Shown: positions 1 to 7,270, counted from the stretch's first letter. The stretch: DNA of 7,421 nt from Burkholderiaceae bacterium (GCA_947371415.1 CANBPJ010000083.1:1-7421); one strand, 5' to 3'. Notes: a model not told the origin generated them from the letters alone. Program-made: numbers and translations.

Positions 1-114
1 AAATGGGTTGGATCGACGAAGGACTTAAAGCCGGAAAGTTTGATGGATTTCAGTTGCACGGCGTACTTTGCAGGGAAAAAAGGGGTTCAAATAAGGGGTA
101 AAAATTATTACTAA
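1..114 (+). other. possible 3' end of an upstream gene, frame unresolved
   Basis: The left edge could hold the tail of a gene cut by the window, but I cannot tell which frame is used. Frame 1 is open from base 1 to a TAA at 112-114 (37 codons). Frame 3 is open from an ATG at base 3 to a TAA at 99-101 (32 codons). Neither peptide resembles a protein I recognise, including the end of DapC, which I would have considered as a dapD neighbour. Codon use does not separate the two readings. The stem-loop that begins 2 bases after the frame-1 stop would fit a gene end. It may equally be non-coding. Confidence 0.2.
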
Positions 115-115
115 A

Positions 116-159
116 GTGGGAAGATGATAGCAAGCTTAGAGCTTCCCACACGGGTTTTT
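116..159 (+). terminator. stem-loop with short T run upstream of dapD (weak terminator candidate)
   Basis: GTGGGAAG at 116-123 pairs perfectly with CTTCCCAC at 142-149. A run of five T follows at 155-159, but it is separated from the stem by five bases (ACGGG), which is poor spacing for an intrinsic terminator. A smaller alternative hairpin, AAGCT (132-136) with AGCTT (140-144), overlaps the right arm, so the two folds exclude each other. It may end transcription from upstream, or it may be structure next to the dapD promoter. The stem is certain; the role is inferred. Confidence 0.35.
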
Positions 160-169
160 GCCCCATCGA

Positions 170-175
170 TATAAT
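170..175 (+). promoter_or_regulatory. probable -10 box of the dapD promoter
   Basis: TATAAT at 170-175 is a perfect sigma-70 -10 hexamer. It would place transcription start near 182, about 50 bases before the dapD ATG. No good -35 is present: the hexamers at 16-18 bp spacing (around 146-153) match poorly, and there is no TGn extension. Activator help or a weak promoter is possible. The stem-loop at 116-149 covers part of where a -35 element would sit. Confidence 0.5.
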
Positions 176-232
176 GATAAATCTACATCCAGGGCCAAAA
201 CCCCTTAACAATCTGATAGTTAACTGAAAAGC

Positions 233-1060
233 ATGAGCCAATCACCACAAAGCATCATCGATCAAGCCTGGGAAAACCGCGCTAACCTGTCTCCTGAGGC
301 CGTTTCTGGGGAAATTCGTAACGCGGTAAATGCCGTCCTCGAGGGCCTCAATACGGGCAGTATTCGAGTAGCTGAGCGCCGCAGCGTCGGCAAATGGGAA
401 GTAAACCAATGGGTTAAAAAGGCAGTTTTGCTGTCTTTCCGCCTAGAAGACAACAAACCCATGGGTGCTGGTGGCTATACCCAGTTCTATGACAAAGTGC
501 CTAGCAAGTTTGAAAACTACACTGCAGAAGACTTCGCCAATGGCGGCTTCCGCGTAGTTCCCCCTGCCATTGCTCGTCGCGGTTCATTTATCGGCAAAAA
601 TGCCGTTTTAATGCCTTCCTACGTCAATATTGGCGCTTATGTCGGTGAAGGCACCATGGTTGATACGTGGGCAACCGTAGGTTCGTGCGCCCAGATCGGT
701 AAAAACGTTCACCTTTCTGGTGGCGTTGGTATTGGCGGTGTTTTAGAGCCAATCCAAGCTGGACCAGTGATTATTGAAGATAACTGCTTTATTGGCGCAC
801 GTTCTGAAGTGGTTGAAGGCGTAATCATTGAAGAAAACGCTGTGCTTTCCATGGGCGTTTACATTGGTCAAAGCACCAAGATTTATGACCGCGAGACCGG
901 TGAAGTGCATTATGGCCGCGTACCAGCTGGCTCTGTAGTGGTGCCAGGCTCCCTACCCTCTGCTTGCGGCAAGTACAGCCTCTATGCGGCAATTATTGTT
1001 AAGAAAGTAGATGCTCAAACTAGAGCAAAGACTGCAATTAACGAACTCTTGCGCGATTAA
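233..1060 (+). CDS. dapD: 2,3,4,5-tetrahydropyridine-2,6-dicarboxylate N-succinyltransferase
   Basis: DapD transfers a succinyl group from succinyl-CoA to tetrahydrodipicolinate in the cytoplasm, the first step of the succinylase branch to meso-diaminopimelate and lysine. The 275-residue product is very close to the family length (E. coli 274). Residues about 1-105 are the helical N-terminal domain. Residues about 108-235 show the hexapeptide repeats of a left-handed beta-helix, including VDTWATVGSCAQIG around 143-156 and the closing GRVPAGSVVVPGSLPS segment around 228-243. D144 and E192 sit in the motifs that hold the proposed catalytic Asp and Glu of the E. coli enzyme (my alignment by motif). 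The ATG at 233 gives the expected family N-terminus, although there is no clear Shine-Dalgarno (only GAAAAG). It is followed after 9 bases by dapE, so the two are very probably co-transcribed. The active enzyme is a trimer in the family. Confidence 0.97.
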   Translation: MSQSPQSIIDQAWENRANLSPEAVSGEIRNAVNAVLEGLNTGSIRVAERRSVGKWEVNQWVKKAVLLSFRLEDNKPMGAGGYTQFYDKVPSKFENYTAEDFANGGFRVVPPAIARRGSFIGKNAVLMPSYVNIGAYVGEGTMVDTWATVGSCAQIGKNVHLSGGVGIGGVLEPIQAGPVIIEDNCFIGARSEVVEGVIIEENAVLSMGVYIGQSTKIYDRETGEVHYGRVPAGSVVVPGSLPSACGKYSLYAAIIVKKVDAQTRAKTAINELLRD

Positions 1061-1069
1061 GCTGAATTT

Positions 1070-2221
1070 ATGAGTGCTACCCTTGAGCTAACTGAAGCTC
1101 TCATCGCCTGCCGCTCGGTTACACCAGCGGATGGCGGCTGTCAGGAGCTCATTGCTAAACGTCTGCAGGCAATTGGCTTTCATACTGAGAGTGTTGTGAG
1201 TGGCCCCGAGAATTTCCAGGTCACCAATTTATGGGCGATCAAAAAAGGGGTTGCCGGCGATCAAGGCGAAGTCTTGATGTTTGCTGGCCATACCGATGTA
1301 GTGCCAACCGGCCCACTGGAGAAATGGACAAGCGATCCATTTACCCCAACTATTCGTGATGGCATGCTCTATGGTCGCGGCGCTGCGGATATGAAAACCT
1401 CTCTTGCCGGTTTTGTAGTTGCCACCGAAGAATTTGTTGTGACTCACCCAGATCACAAAGGCTCTATCGCTTTCTTGATTACCAGCGATGAAGAAGGTCC
1501 TGCAAATGATGGCACCGTGATCATGTGTGAACGATTACAAAAGCATGGTCAGCGCTTGGACTACTGCGTCATTGGTGAACCAACTTCAGTGGATCAATTG
1601 GGCGACATGATTAAGAATGGTCGTCGTGGCTCCCTCTCAGGAAAGCTTCGGGTTAAAGGCACTCAGGCGCATATTGCCTACCCCCATCTTGGTAAAAATC
1701 CGATTCATCTTTCAGCGCCAGCGATTCAATCATTGGTGGAGACCGAGTGGGATAAAGGCAACCAGTATTTTCAGCCGACGAGTTTTCAGATCTCCAATAT
1801 TCATGCGGGTACTGGCGCGAATAACGTCATTCCTGGCGAGCTCAGCATTGATTTTAATTTCCGCTTCTCTACTGAGAGCAAGCCAGAGGAACTTCGTAGT
1901 CGCCTTGAGGCTATCTTGACTTCTGCTGGACTGGACTTTGAGATTGATTGGGTTTTGGGTGGCAGTCCGTTTATTACGGGCGATGGCGCTCTTGCTGGTG
2001 CTCTGCGTAAAGCTATTAAAGCAGAAACCCAGATCGATACAGAACTCTCGACTACGGGCGGCACAAGCGACGGTCGCTTCATCGCCAAGATCTGTAAAGA
2101 AGTGGTGGAATTTGGGCCACTCAATGCTACAAGCCACAAAATTGATGAGTGTGTCATCGTTGACGATGTCGTACCACTCAAGAATATCTTTCGCAAGACG
2201 CTTGAGCAATTGATTGCCTAA
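1070..2221 (+). CDS. dapE: succinyl-diaminopimelate desuccinylase (M20 metallopeptidase family)
   Basis: DapE hydrolyses N-succinyl-L,L-diaminopimelate to succinate and L,L-diaminopimelate with two zinc ions. The 383-residue protein has every active-site motif of the family: FAGHTD (H74, D76), GRGAADMK with bridging D107, TSDEEGP with catalytic E141 and metal ligand E142, IGEPTS with E170, and TSHKIDE with H356. The stretch around residues 188-300 is the dimerisation (lid) domain, with GGTSDGRF following at 330-337. It starts 9 bases after dapD. The start lacks an obvious Shine-Dalgarno, so coupling to dapD translation is likely. The last codons and the TAA lie inside a perfect 11-bp inverted repeat described separately. 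DapC, the aminotransferase acting between DapD and DapE, is not visible in this window. Length and motifs are normal and no frame disruption is seen. Confidence 0.97.
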   Translation: MSATLELTEALIACRSVTPADGGCQELIAKRLQAIGFHTESVVSGPENFQVTNLWAIKKGVAGDQGEVLMFAGHTDVVPTGPLEKWTSDPFTPTIRDGMLYGRGAADMKTSLAGFVVATEEFVVTHPDHKGSIAFLITSDEEGPANDGTVIMCERLQKHGQRLDYCVIGEPTSVDQLGDMIKNGRRGSLSGKLRVKGTQAHIAYPHLGKNPIHLSAPAIQSLVETEWDKGNQYFQPTSFQISNIHAGTGANNVIPGELSIDFNFRFSTESKPEELRSRLEAILTSAGLDFEIDWVLGGSPFITGDGALAGALRKAIKAETQIDTELSTTGGTSDGRFIAKICKEVVEFGPLNATSHKIDECVIVDDVVPLKNIFRKTLEQLIA

Positions 2222-2230
2222 TTGCTCAAG
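2201..2230 (+). other. perfect 11-bp hairpin spanning the dapE stop codon
   Basis: CTTGAGCAATT at 2201-2211 is the exact reverse complement of AATTGCTCAAG at 2220-2230, with an 8-base loop GATTGCCT. The left arm encodes the last residues of DapE and the TAA stop (2219-2221) straddles the loop and right arm. No T run follows on either strand, so this is not a standard intrinsic terminator. It could protect the dapDE transcript from 3' exonucleases or reduce read-through into prmB, whose start is 39 bases further on. The structure is plain in the sequence; the function is a guess. Confidence 0.6.
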
Positions 2231-2269
2231 TTGCTACAGATACCCACTTAATTTATTTCAATAAACCCC

Positions 2270-3166
2270 ATGGACCCCGCTCCCCAGCAATCGCTTACGC
2301 TTGATCAATGTATCGAGCAAATCGCACAAGAACTTGAAACTGCAGATTTGCATTATGGTCATGGCGCTATCGATGCTCGAAGTGAGGCATTGTGGATTGT
2401 TAGCAAACAACTTGAGCTCAGTCCATCTGATGCACTTGATCACTTAGACCAAGCCATGAGCGCCGAGCAGGTAAATAAAGCGCTTGAGCTTGCAAAGACT
2501 CGTATTAGCACCCGCAAACCCCTAGCCTATATTTTGGGTGAGGCTTGGTTAATGGGTGTGCCATTCTTCTCAAGCGAACAAAGTATTGTTCCTCGCTCTT
2601 GGATTGCCGAGTTAATTGTGGATGGCTCGCTAGAGTCTTGGTTACCTGCTGATGGTAAAGCGCTAGATCTATGCACTGGCAATGGCTCTCTAGCTATTTT
2701 GCTTGCTATGGCTTGCCCCGATATTCATGTGAGTGCTTGCGATATCAGTCTGCCTGCTTTAGCAGTCGCTTCCCGCAATCTGGATCGCCATGGACTGACT
2801 TCACAGATTGAACTTTTTGAGGGCGACCTGTGGGATGCATTGCCAGAACCACATGATGACAATCGCTTTGATCTCATCATCTGCAATCCCCCTTATGTCA
2901 ATACTAACTCCATGAACACCCTACCCGCCGAATATCATGCAGAGCCTGCTCTCGCATTGGCTGGTGGCGATGATGGCATGGACCTCATTCGCAAGATCAT
3001 TGCTAGCGCACCAGAGTATCTATCTGAGCGTGGTGCCATTCTGATTGAGATTGGCAATGAGTATGAAAACTTTAAAAAAGCCTTCCCACAGATCCCAGCA
3101 ATATGGATGGAAGTATCTGCTGGCGATGAGCAAGTTCTCTTAATACAAGCAGAAGATCTGCATTAA
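2270..3166 (+). CDS. prmB: 50S ribosomal protein L3 N5-glutamine methyltransferase
   Basis: PrmB uses S-adenosylmethionine to methylate a glutamine of ribosomal protein L3, which aids 50S assembly. The 298-residue protein has the helical N-terminal domain with the PrmB-type HYGHG (28-32). The linker has RKPLAYILGEAWLMG (82-96) and VPRSWIAELI (107-116). The Rossmann methyltransferase core follows: motif I DLCTGNGSLAI (133-143), the ribose-binding acidic residue D158 in CDIS, and the catalytic NPPY at 186-189. HYGHG and EAWLMG favour PrmB over its paralogue PrmC, which methylates release factors. The start lies 48 bases after the dapE stop and has no recognisable Shine-Dalgarno, so the ATG is chosen from family length and the lack of a better start. 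It is probably read through from dapDE. It converges on radA with only 12 bases between stop codons and no clear terminator. Confidence 0.92.
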   Translation: MDPAPQQSLTLDQCIEQIAQELETADLHYGHGAIDARSEALWIVSKQLELSPSDALDHLDQAMSAEQVNKALELAKTRISTRKPLAYILGEAWLMGVPFFSSEQSIVPRSWIAELIVDGSLESWLPADGKALDLCTGNGSLAILLAMACPDIHVSACDISLPALAVASRNLDRHGLTSQIELFEGDLWDALPEPHDDNRFDLIICNPPYVNTNSMNTLPAEYHAEPALALAGGDDGMDLIRKIIASAPEYLSERGAILIEIGNEYENFKKAFPQIPAIWMEVSAGDEQVLLIQAEDLH

Positions 3167-3178
3167 AAAGCAAAACGA

Positions 3179-4543
3179 TTAACTGAGTTCCGCTGCCGCT
3201 GCGATCGCCTGATCGATACGTTCTACTGGTATCACTTTTAATCCTGGAATCTTGGTCTTTGGCATATTCGCCTTCGGAATAATGGCTACAGTAAAGCCCA
3301 GCTTGGCCGCTTCTTTTAAACGCTCTTGACCGCGTGGGCATGGACGAATCTCCCCAGCCAAACCTACTTCGCCAAAGACAATTAACTCTTTTGGCAAAGC
3401 CTTGTTCCGAATCGAGGACTGGATAGCCAACAGCACAGCCAAGTCAGCCGCCGGCTCTGAAATCTTCACGCCACCCACGGCATTTAAGAAAACATCTTGA
3501 TCAAAGCACGCTACGCCTGCATGGCGATGCAATACAGCCAATAGCATAGCTAAGCGAGCCTGCTCCAAGCCAACCGCTAAGCGGCGTGGATTCGGGATAT
3601 GCGCCGTATCTACCAGCGCCTGAAGTTCTACCAACAAGGGGCGGCTGCCCTCTTGTGTAACTAGCACACAAGCACCAGGCACCATCTCGGCATGCTGCGA
3701 CAAGAAAATCGCCGAAGGGTTGGCAACGCCACGAAGACCTTTTTCCGTCATCGCAAATACGCCCAACTCATTGACGGCCCCAAAGCGGTTTTTAATTGAG
3801 CGCACTAATCTAAATGAAGAGTGGGTGTCGCCTTCAAAGTACAGAACGGTATCAACAATATGTTCAAGCACGCGAGGACCAGCCAAATGACCGTCTTTAG
3901 TCACATGACCCACCATCAAGACACAAATGCCACTAGACTTTGCAGCCCTAGTTAACTGGGCCGCACACTCGCGCACTTGCGCTACAGAGCCAGGCGCTGA
4001 ACTTAACACTTCTGAATACAAAGTCTGAATAGAATCCACTACCAATACCTGTGGCTTCACCGTATCCATGATGGAGAGGAGCTTTTCCAACTGAATCTCT
4101 GCCAGCACTTCTAATTGAGGTGCATCTAATGCAATCCGTTTTGCCCTGAGCGCAATCTGAGCAGCAGACTCCTCCCCGCTGCTATAGAGGACGTTCATAC
4201 CTGCTGCACTCATCTCAGCGAGCGCTTGCAGCAATAAAGTGGACTTACCAATACCAGGATCACCACCCAAGAGTACAACGCCACCAGGCACCAATCCACC
4301 ACCCAGCACGCGATCAAACTCTTCTACACCGGTACTGAAACGCGGTAGATCTTCTGCGCTAATGGCGGAGAGTTTCTGACGTGGCAATGATTGCGCTAAA
4401 CCCTGAAAACGGGCATTCGAGCTGACCTCAGGTATGCCTTCCTCTAGCGTATTCCATGCCTGGCAGGCAGGGCACTGCCCCTGCCATTTGGCAGAGGTCC
4501 CGCCACAGGACTGACAGATATAGATTGTTTTAATCTTAGCCAA
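3179..4543 (-). CDS. radA: DNA repair protein RadA (Sms), ATP-dependent branch-migration factor
   Basis: RadA is a RecA-like, hexameric DNA motor that helps process recombination intermediates by branch migration during repair. The 454-residue product is full length. It has an N-terminal four-cysteine zinc finger (C10, C13, C24, C27), Walker A GGDPGIGKST (93-102), Walker B VLVVD (166-170) and the RadA-specific KNRFG motif (251-255). A C-terminal Lon-like domain (about 290-454) contains GGVKISEPAADLA and FGEVGLAGEIR. The start codon is TTG at 4541-4543. The resulting MAKIKT N-terminus matches the family and a good AGGT Shine-Dalgarno lies 6 bases upstream, while no ATG lies nearby in frame. 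The gene is 38 bases downstream of the small exported-protein gene and probably the last gene of a kup operon. It ends 12 bases from the convergent prmB stop. Confidence 0.97.
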   Translation of the reverse strand: MAKIKTIYICQSCGGTSAKWQGQCPACQAWNTLEEGIPEVSSNARFQGLAQSLPRQKLSAISAEDLPRFSTGVEEFDRVLGGGLVPGGVVLLGGDPGIGKSTLLLQALAEMSAAGMNVLYSSGEESAAQIALRAKRIALDAPQLEVLAEIQLEKLLSIMDTVKPQVLVVDSIQTLYSEVLSSAPGSVAQVRECAAQLTRAAKSSGICVLMVGHVTKDGHLAGPRVLEHIVDTVLYFEGDTHSSFRLVRSIKNRFGAVNELGVFAMTEKGLRGVANPSAIFLSQHAEMVPGACVLVTQEGSRPLLVELQALVDTAHIPNPRRLAVGLEQARLAMLLAVLHRHAGVACFDQDVFLNAVGGVKISEPAADLAVLLAIQSSIRNKALPKELIVFGEVGLAGEIRPCPRGQERLKEAAKLGFTVAIIPKANMPKTKIPGLKVIPVERIDQAIAAAAELS

Positions 4544-4553
4544 TGTATTACCT
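4541..4553 (-). promoter_or_regulatory. radA ribosome binding site with TTG start codon
   Basis: On the minus strand AGGT (4553-4550) is followed after 6 bases by TTG (4543-4541), the radA start. No ATG or GTG is close by in frame. A tight inverted repeat, CTAAT at 4552-4556 and ATTAG at 4559-4563, overlaps the Shine-Dalgarno and might partly hide it, although the two-base loop makes a full stem unlikely. A TTG start suggests modest translation of radA. Confidence 0.75.
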
Positions 4554-4581
4554 AATAAATTAGTGAAGCAGTAAAAGTGAA

Positions 4582-5091
4582 TTAATCGAGCTGAGTGCCC
4601 GCTTTGTTTTCTTGGGCACGCTTAGGCGCATCTTTACGACGTTGCTCAACATCCGCCGCACGAGCAGCAGCCGCTTTTTGCTTCTCTTCAAACTCTTTTT
4701 GGTTGGCTATGCGTTCAGCAGCTTTTTCCGCAGAGCCACGCTCAGCAATCTTCTGCGCATCGCGCTGATCCTTAATGCTGGCACGTAACTTGCGCTGTAC
4801 TTCATGCAACTCCACTTCTTGTGCGCGAATTGGGTCGATCTCTTTACGATATTGAGCGCGGGATTCACTCAGGCAGCGATTCACCCAATATTTCTGATAG
4901 CACTCTGAGTTAGTTTTATCCCAGCGATATTTAGCCCAATCACGTTGTAGCTCAAGCTCACGCTCAATACTATCCAACTGCTCTAGCTGCGCCTCTTCAT
5001 CAGGAGTGGCAAGCACCAAACTGCTGAAGGAGCAAATCAATAGGAAAGCGCCTAATGAAAGCAGCGAGCGCAAAGAGATGGGCTTTCTCAA
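4582..5091 (-). CDS. conserved-looking periplasmic coiled-coil protein of unknown function
   Basis: I do not recognise a named family, though the WVNRCL region resembles uncharacterised exported proteins that I recall from Burkholderiales. The 169-residue product has a signal peptide: a basic start (RK, R8), a hydrophobic core about 9-27, and probable cleavage after LVLA at residue 28. The residue before C20 is Ile, so it is not a good lipobox and a lipoprotein is unlikely. The mature part is very rich in charged residues and Ala. It carries CX8C (C64, C73) in an aromatic segment with W52, Y55, W57, Y65, Y68 and W69, which might form a disulfide. From about 80 to 165 it is a continuous charged helix, probably coiled coil. 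It starts with TTG inside the kup stop codon (4-base overlap), so it is probably translated by coupling to kup. A link to potassium uptake is possible but not shown. Confidence 0.8.
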   Translation of the reverse strand: MRKPISLRSLLSLGAFLLICSFSSLVLATPDEEAQLEQLDSIERELELQRDWAKYRWDKTNSECYQKYWVNRCLSESRAQYRKEIDPIRAQEVELHEVQRKLRASIKDQRDAQKIAERGSAEKAAERIANQKEFEEKQKAAAARAADVEQRRKDAPKRAQENKAGTQLD

Positions 5092-5103
5092 ATCTCAACC
5101 TTT
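5088..5103 (-). promoter_or_regulatory. TTGA stop-start overlap and ribosome binding site between kup and the small exported-protein gene
   Basis: On the minus strand, TTGA at 5091-5088 combines the TTG start of the small gene with the TGA stop of kup. A Shine-Dalgarno-like AAAGG (5103-5099) lies inside the kup coding end, 7 bases before the TTG. The next candidate start is a TTG at codon 6, which would remove basic residues of the signal peptide, so the overlapping start is preferred. The layout is that of translational coupling. Confidence 0.7.
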
Positions 5104-7031
5104 GCACCAAGCTCAACTAAACGGTTCGCAGGAATTTTAAAGAAGTCGGATTGACGCCCAGCATTCTGATACATCCAGCAGAACAAACGCTCACGCCATA
5201 AAGCCATACCAGGAGCTTCGGTCGCGACGATTGTGTCGCGAGATAAGAAGAAGGAGGTATCCATCAAATTAAATTTGAGTCCAGAAGACTTCTCAATTAA
5301 CTCAATAATCTTACCCATATCCGGAGTCTCGTTAAAACCATAGACCGCTCTCACTACAAAAACATTATTTCCTAAATCACGCAAAGTAATGCGCTCTTCA
5401 TCCTTGACATAGGGCACATCCCAAATGCTGACCTTGAGGAAAAACACTCTCTCATGGAGGATGTGATTGTGTTTCAAATTATGCAAGAAAGACACTGGCA
5501 GGTAATCGACGTGCGCCGTCAAAAAGATAGCGGTGCCCTCTACGCGATGAGGGGGATTTTTCATCAGAACATCGATAAATCCCTTGAGTTCAATACCCTC
5601 TTCCACGGCACGTTGACGCAATAATTTACGACCCTGATACCAAGTCATTAATAAGAGGAAGCAAGCTGCACCTAGCAACAATGGAAACCAACCGCCTTCC
5701 ATAATCTTCAAGAGATTGGCAGCCAGAAAAGCAAGGTCAACAATCAGAAAAGCGCTAATCACTAAAGTGACTAGCAGGGTGTTCCAGCGCCATACGACAC
5801 GCATGACGATAGCCGCCAAGAATGTTGTCACGATCATGGTGGTAGTCACCGCAATACCGTAGGCAGCAGCCAAATTTGCCGACTGTTTAAATGCGAGGAC
5901 CACTGCTATCACCAAAATCAAGAGGGACCAGTTCACTAAAGGCATATAGATCTGACCAATTTCACGATCAGACGTATGACGAATTTTCATGCGCGGGACA
6001 AAGCCCAATAAGATTGCCTGACTCGTCATTGAAAACGCACCAGAAATCACGGCCTGGGAAGCAATTACCGTGGCCAACGTGGCCAAGATCACCAAGGGAA
6101 ATACAAGGCCTTCAGGAACCATCAAGAAAAACGGATTGGTAATATTTTCAGGGTGGCTCAAGAACATTGCGCCTTGACCAAAGTAATTTAGAATTAAGCA
6201 AGGCATCACAATGAGGAACCAACCTAAACGGATAGGCTTATCACCAAAGTGACCCATGTCCGCATAGAGCGCCTCAGCACCTGTTAGCACCAAAAAGACG
6301 GCGCCCAACACAATAAATCCTTGTAGGGCATGCTCATCCATAAAGCGAATGGCATAAATCGGGTTGACGGCAGCAAAAATACTTGGGTTATCGATAACTT
6401 GATAAAGCCCCATGAGGCCGATGACCACAAACCAAACCAACATCACTGGGCCAAATAAATTACCAACAACTGCAGTGCCTGTTTTTTGAATAACAAAAAG
6501 TGCCACCAAAATAACGATCGTGACTGGAATAATGTAGCGCGTGAAATCTGGTGAGATGACTTCCATCCCCTCCACCGCAGAAAGCACTGAGATCGCCGGA
6601 GTAATAATTGCATCGCCATAGAACATGCAGGCCCCAAAGACCCCTGCCATGATGATGACAAGAGAACGCTTTGAGCCAGTAGGCGCCGTACGCAAAGCCA
6701 AAGCCATTAGAGCCAGAATGCCGCCCTCGCCATGGTTATTGGCACGCATCACAAACATGACGTACTTGAGCGAAACCACAATGGCAAAAGCCCAAAACAC
6801 CATTGAGATCACGCCAAAGACAGCTTCATTTGAAAAGGGGATGCCATGTTCAGGACTAAAACACTCTTTCAGAGCGTAGAGGGGGCTGGTTCCAATATCG
6901 CCGAACACAACACCAATGGCTGCAAGCATCAATGAAAAGGAGGCACCCTTTTTATGGCCACCCTCTTGCCGAGAAATATCAACCGGCCTCAATAGGGAGG
7001 ATTCAGAAAACTCCGGGTTACTAACTGACAT
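5088..7031 (-). CDS. kup: KUP-family low-affinity potassium uptake permease
   Basis: Kup is an inner-membrane carrier that imports potassium, in the known family by proton symport. The 647-residue protein fits the family (E. coli about 622). After a soluble N-terminus of about 30 residues comes the signature GVVFGDIGTSPLYALKE (about 40-56) in the first membrane helix. About twelve hydrophobic segments run to residue 460. Family motifs within them include NNHGEGG (98-104), FYGDAIITPAISVLSA (about 137-152), TGAEALYADMGHFG (250-263) and the ASQAVISGAFSMTSQA region (about 324-339). Residues about 470-647 form the cytoplasmic tail, with HNLKHNHILHERV around 517-529. The ATG at 7031-7029 has a GAGG Shine-Dalgarno 7 bases upstream (7042-7039). 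It probably leads an operon with the small exported protein and radA. It diverges from tRNA-fMet across 156 bases, in which I see no convincing kup promoter. Confidence 0.96.
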   Translation of the reverse strand: MSVSNPEFSESSLLRPVDISRQEGGHKKGASFSLMLAAIGVVFGDIGTSPLYALKECFSPEHGIPFSNEAVFGVISMVFWAFAIVVSLKYVMFVMRANNHGEGGILALMALALRTAPTGSKRSLVIIMAGVFGACMFYGDAIITPAISVLSAVEGMEVISPDFTRYIIPVTIVILVALFVIQKTGTAVVGNLFGPVMLVWFVVIGLMGLYQVIDNPSIFAAVNPIYAIRFMDEHALQGFIVLGAVFLVLTGAEALYADMGHFGDKPIRLGWFLIVMPCLILNYFGQGAMFLSHPENITNPFFLMVPEGLVFPLVILATLATVIASQAVISGAFSMTSQAILLGFVPRMKIRHTSDREIGQIYMPLVNWSLLILVIAVVLAFKQSANLAAAYGIAVTTTMIVTTFLAAIVMRVVWRWNTLLVTLVISAFLIVDLAFLAANLLKIMEGGWFPLLLGAACFLLLMTWYQGRKLLRQRAVEEGIELKGFIDVLMKNPPHRVEGTAIFLTAHVDYLPVSFLHNLKHNHILHERVFFLKVSIWDVPYVKDEERITLRDLGNNVFVVRAVYGFNETPDMGKIIELIEKSSGLKFNLMDTSFFLSRDTIVATEAPGMALWRERLFCWMYQNAGRQSDFFKIPANRLVELGAKVEI

Positions 7032-7145
7032 GAATAAGCCTCATCACAATGTTGCGTGGCAATATGTTACTCCTTATGCAGGCTGACTTTGCAGTCTTCT
7101 TTCTAATAAAAAACCGCTTTATTCAGTACTATTTGCAGGAATAGC

Positions 7146-7175
7146 TCGACAGAGTGGGTTAAAAAATGGTAGTAT
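7146..7175 (+). promoter_or_regulatory. promoter of the initiator tRNA gene
   Basis: A -35 box TCGACA (7146-7151, five of six consensus bases) and a -10 box TAGTAT (7170-7175, four of six) are separated by 18 bases. A TGG just before the -10 (7167-7169) gives an extended -10. Transcription would start near 7182, a few bases before the mature tRNA 5' end at 7188, leaving a short leader for RNase P to remove. The position directly ahead of the tRNA supports the call. Confidence 0.7.
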
Positions 7176-7187
7176 CTAAGACTCAGA

Positions 7188-7264
<77 letters not shown>

Positions 7265-7270
7265 AATAGT

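Noticed and set aside
116..232. Lysine riboswitch ahead of dapD
   Set aside because: The leader is too short, at about 50 bases from the predicted start site, and shows only simple stems rather than the five-helix lysine aptamer.
50..241. Minus-strand open frame of 63 codons upstream of dapD
   Set aside because: It runs through the stem-loop, the TATAAT box and the dapD start, the product has no recognisable features, and no supporting ribosome binding site is evident.
1730..2209. Long minus-strand open frames opposite dapE (up to 159 codons)
   Set aside because: They are antisense to a fully motif-supported dapE and the translations show no domain features, so they are shadows of its codon use.
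6443..6661. Overlapping open frames within kup on both strands
   Set aside because: They lie wholly inside the intact kup gene; their apparent hydrophobicity mirrors the membrane-protein codons of kup in another frame.
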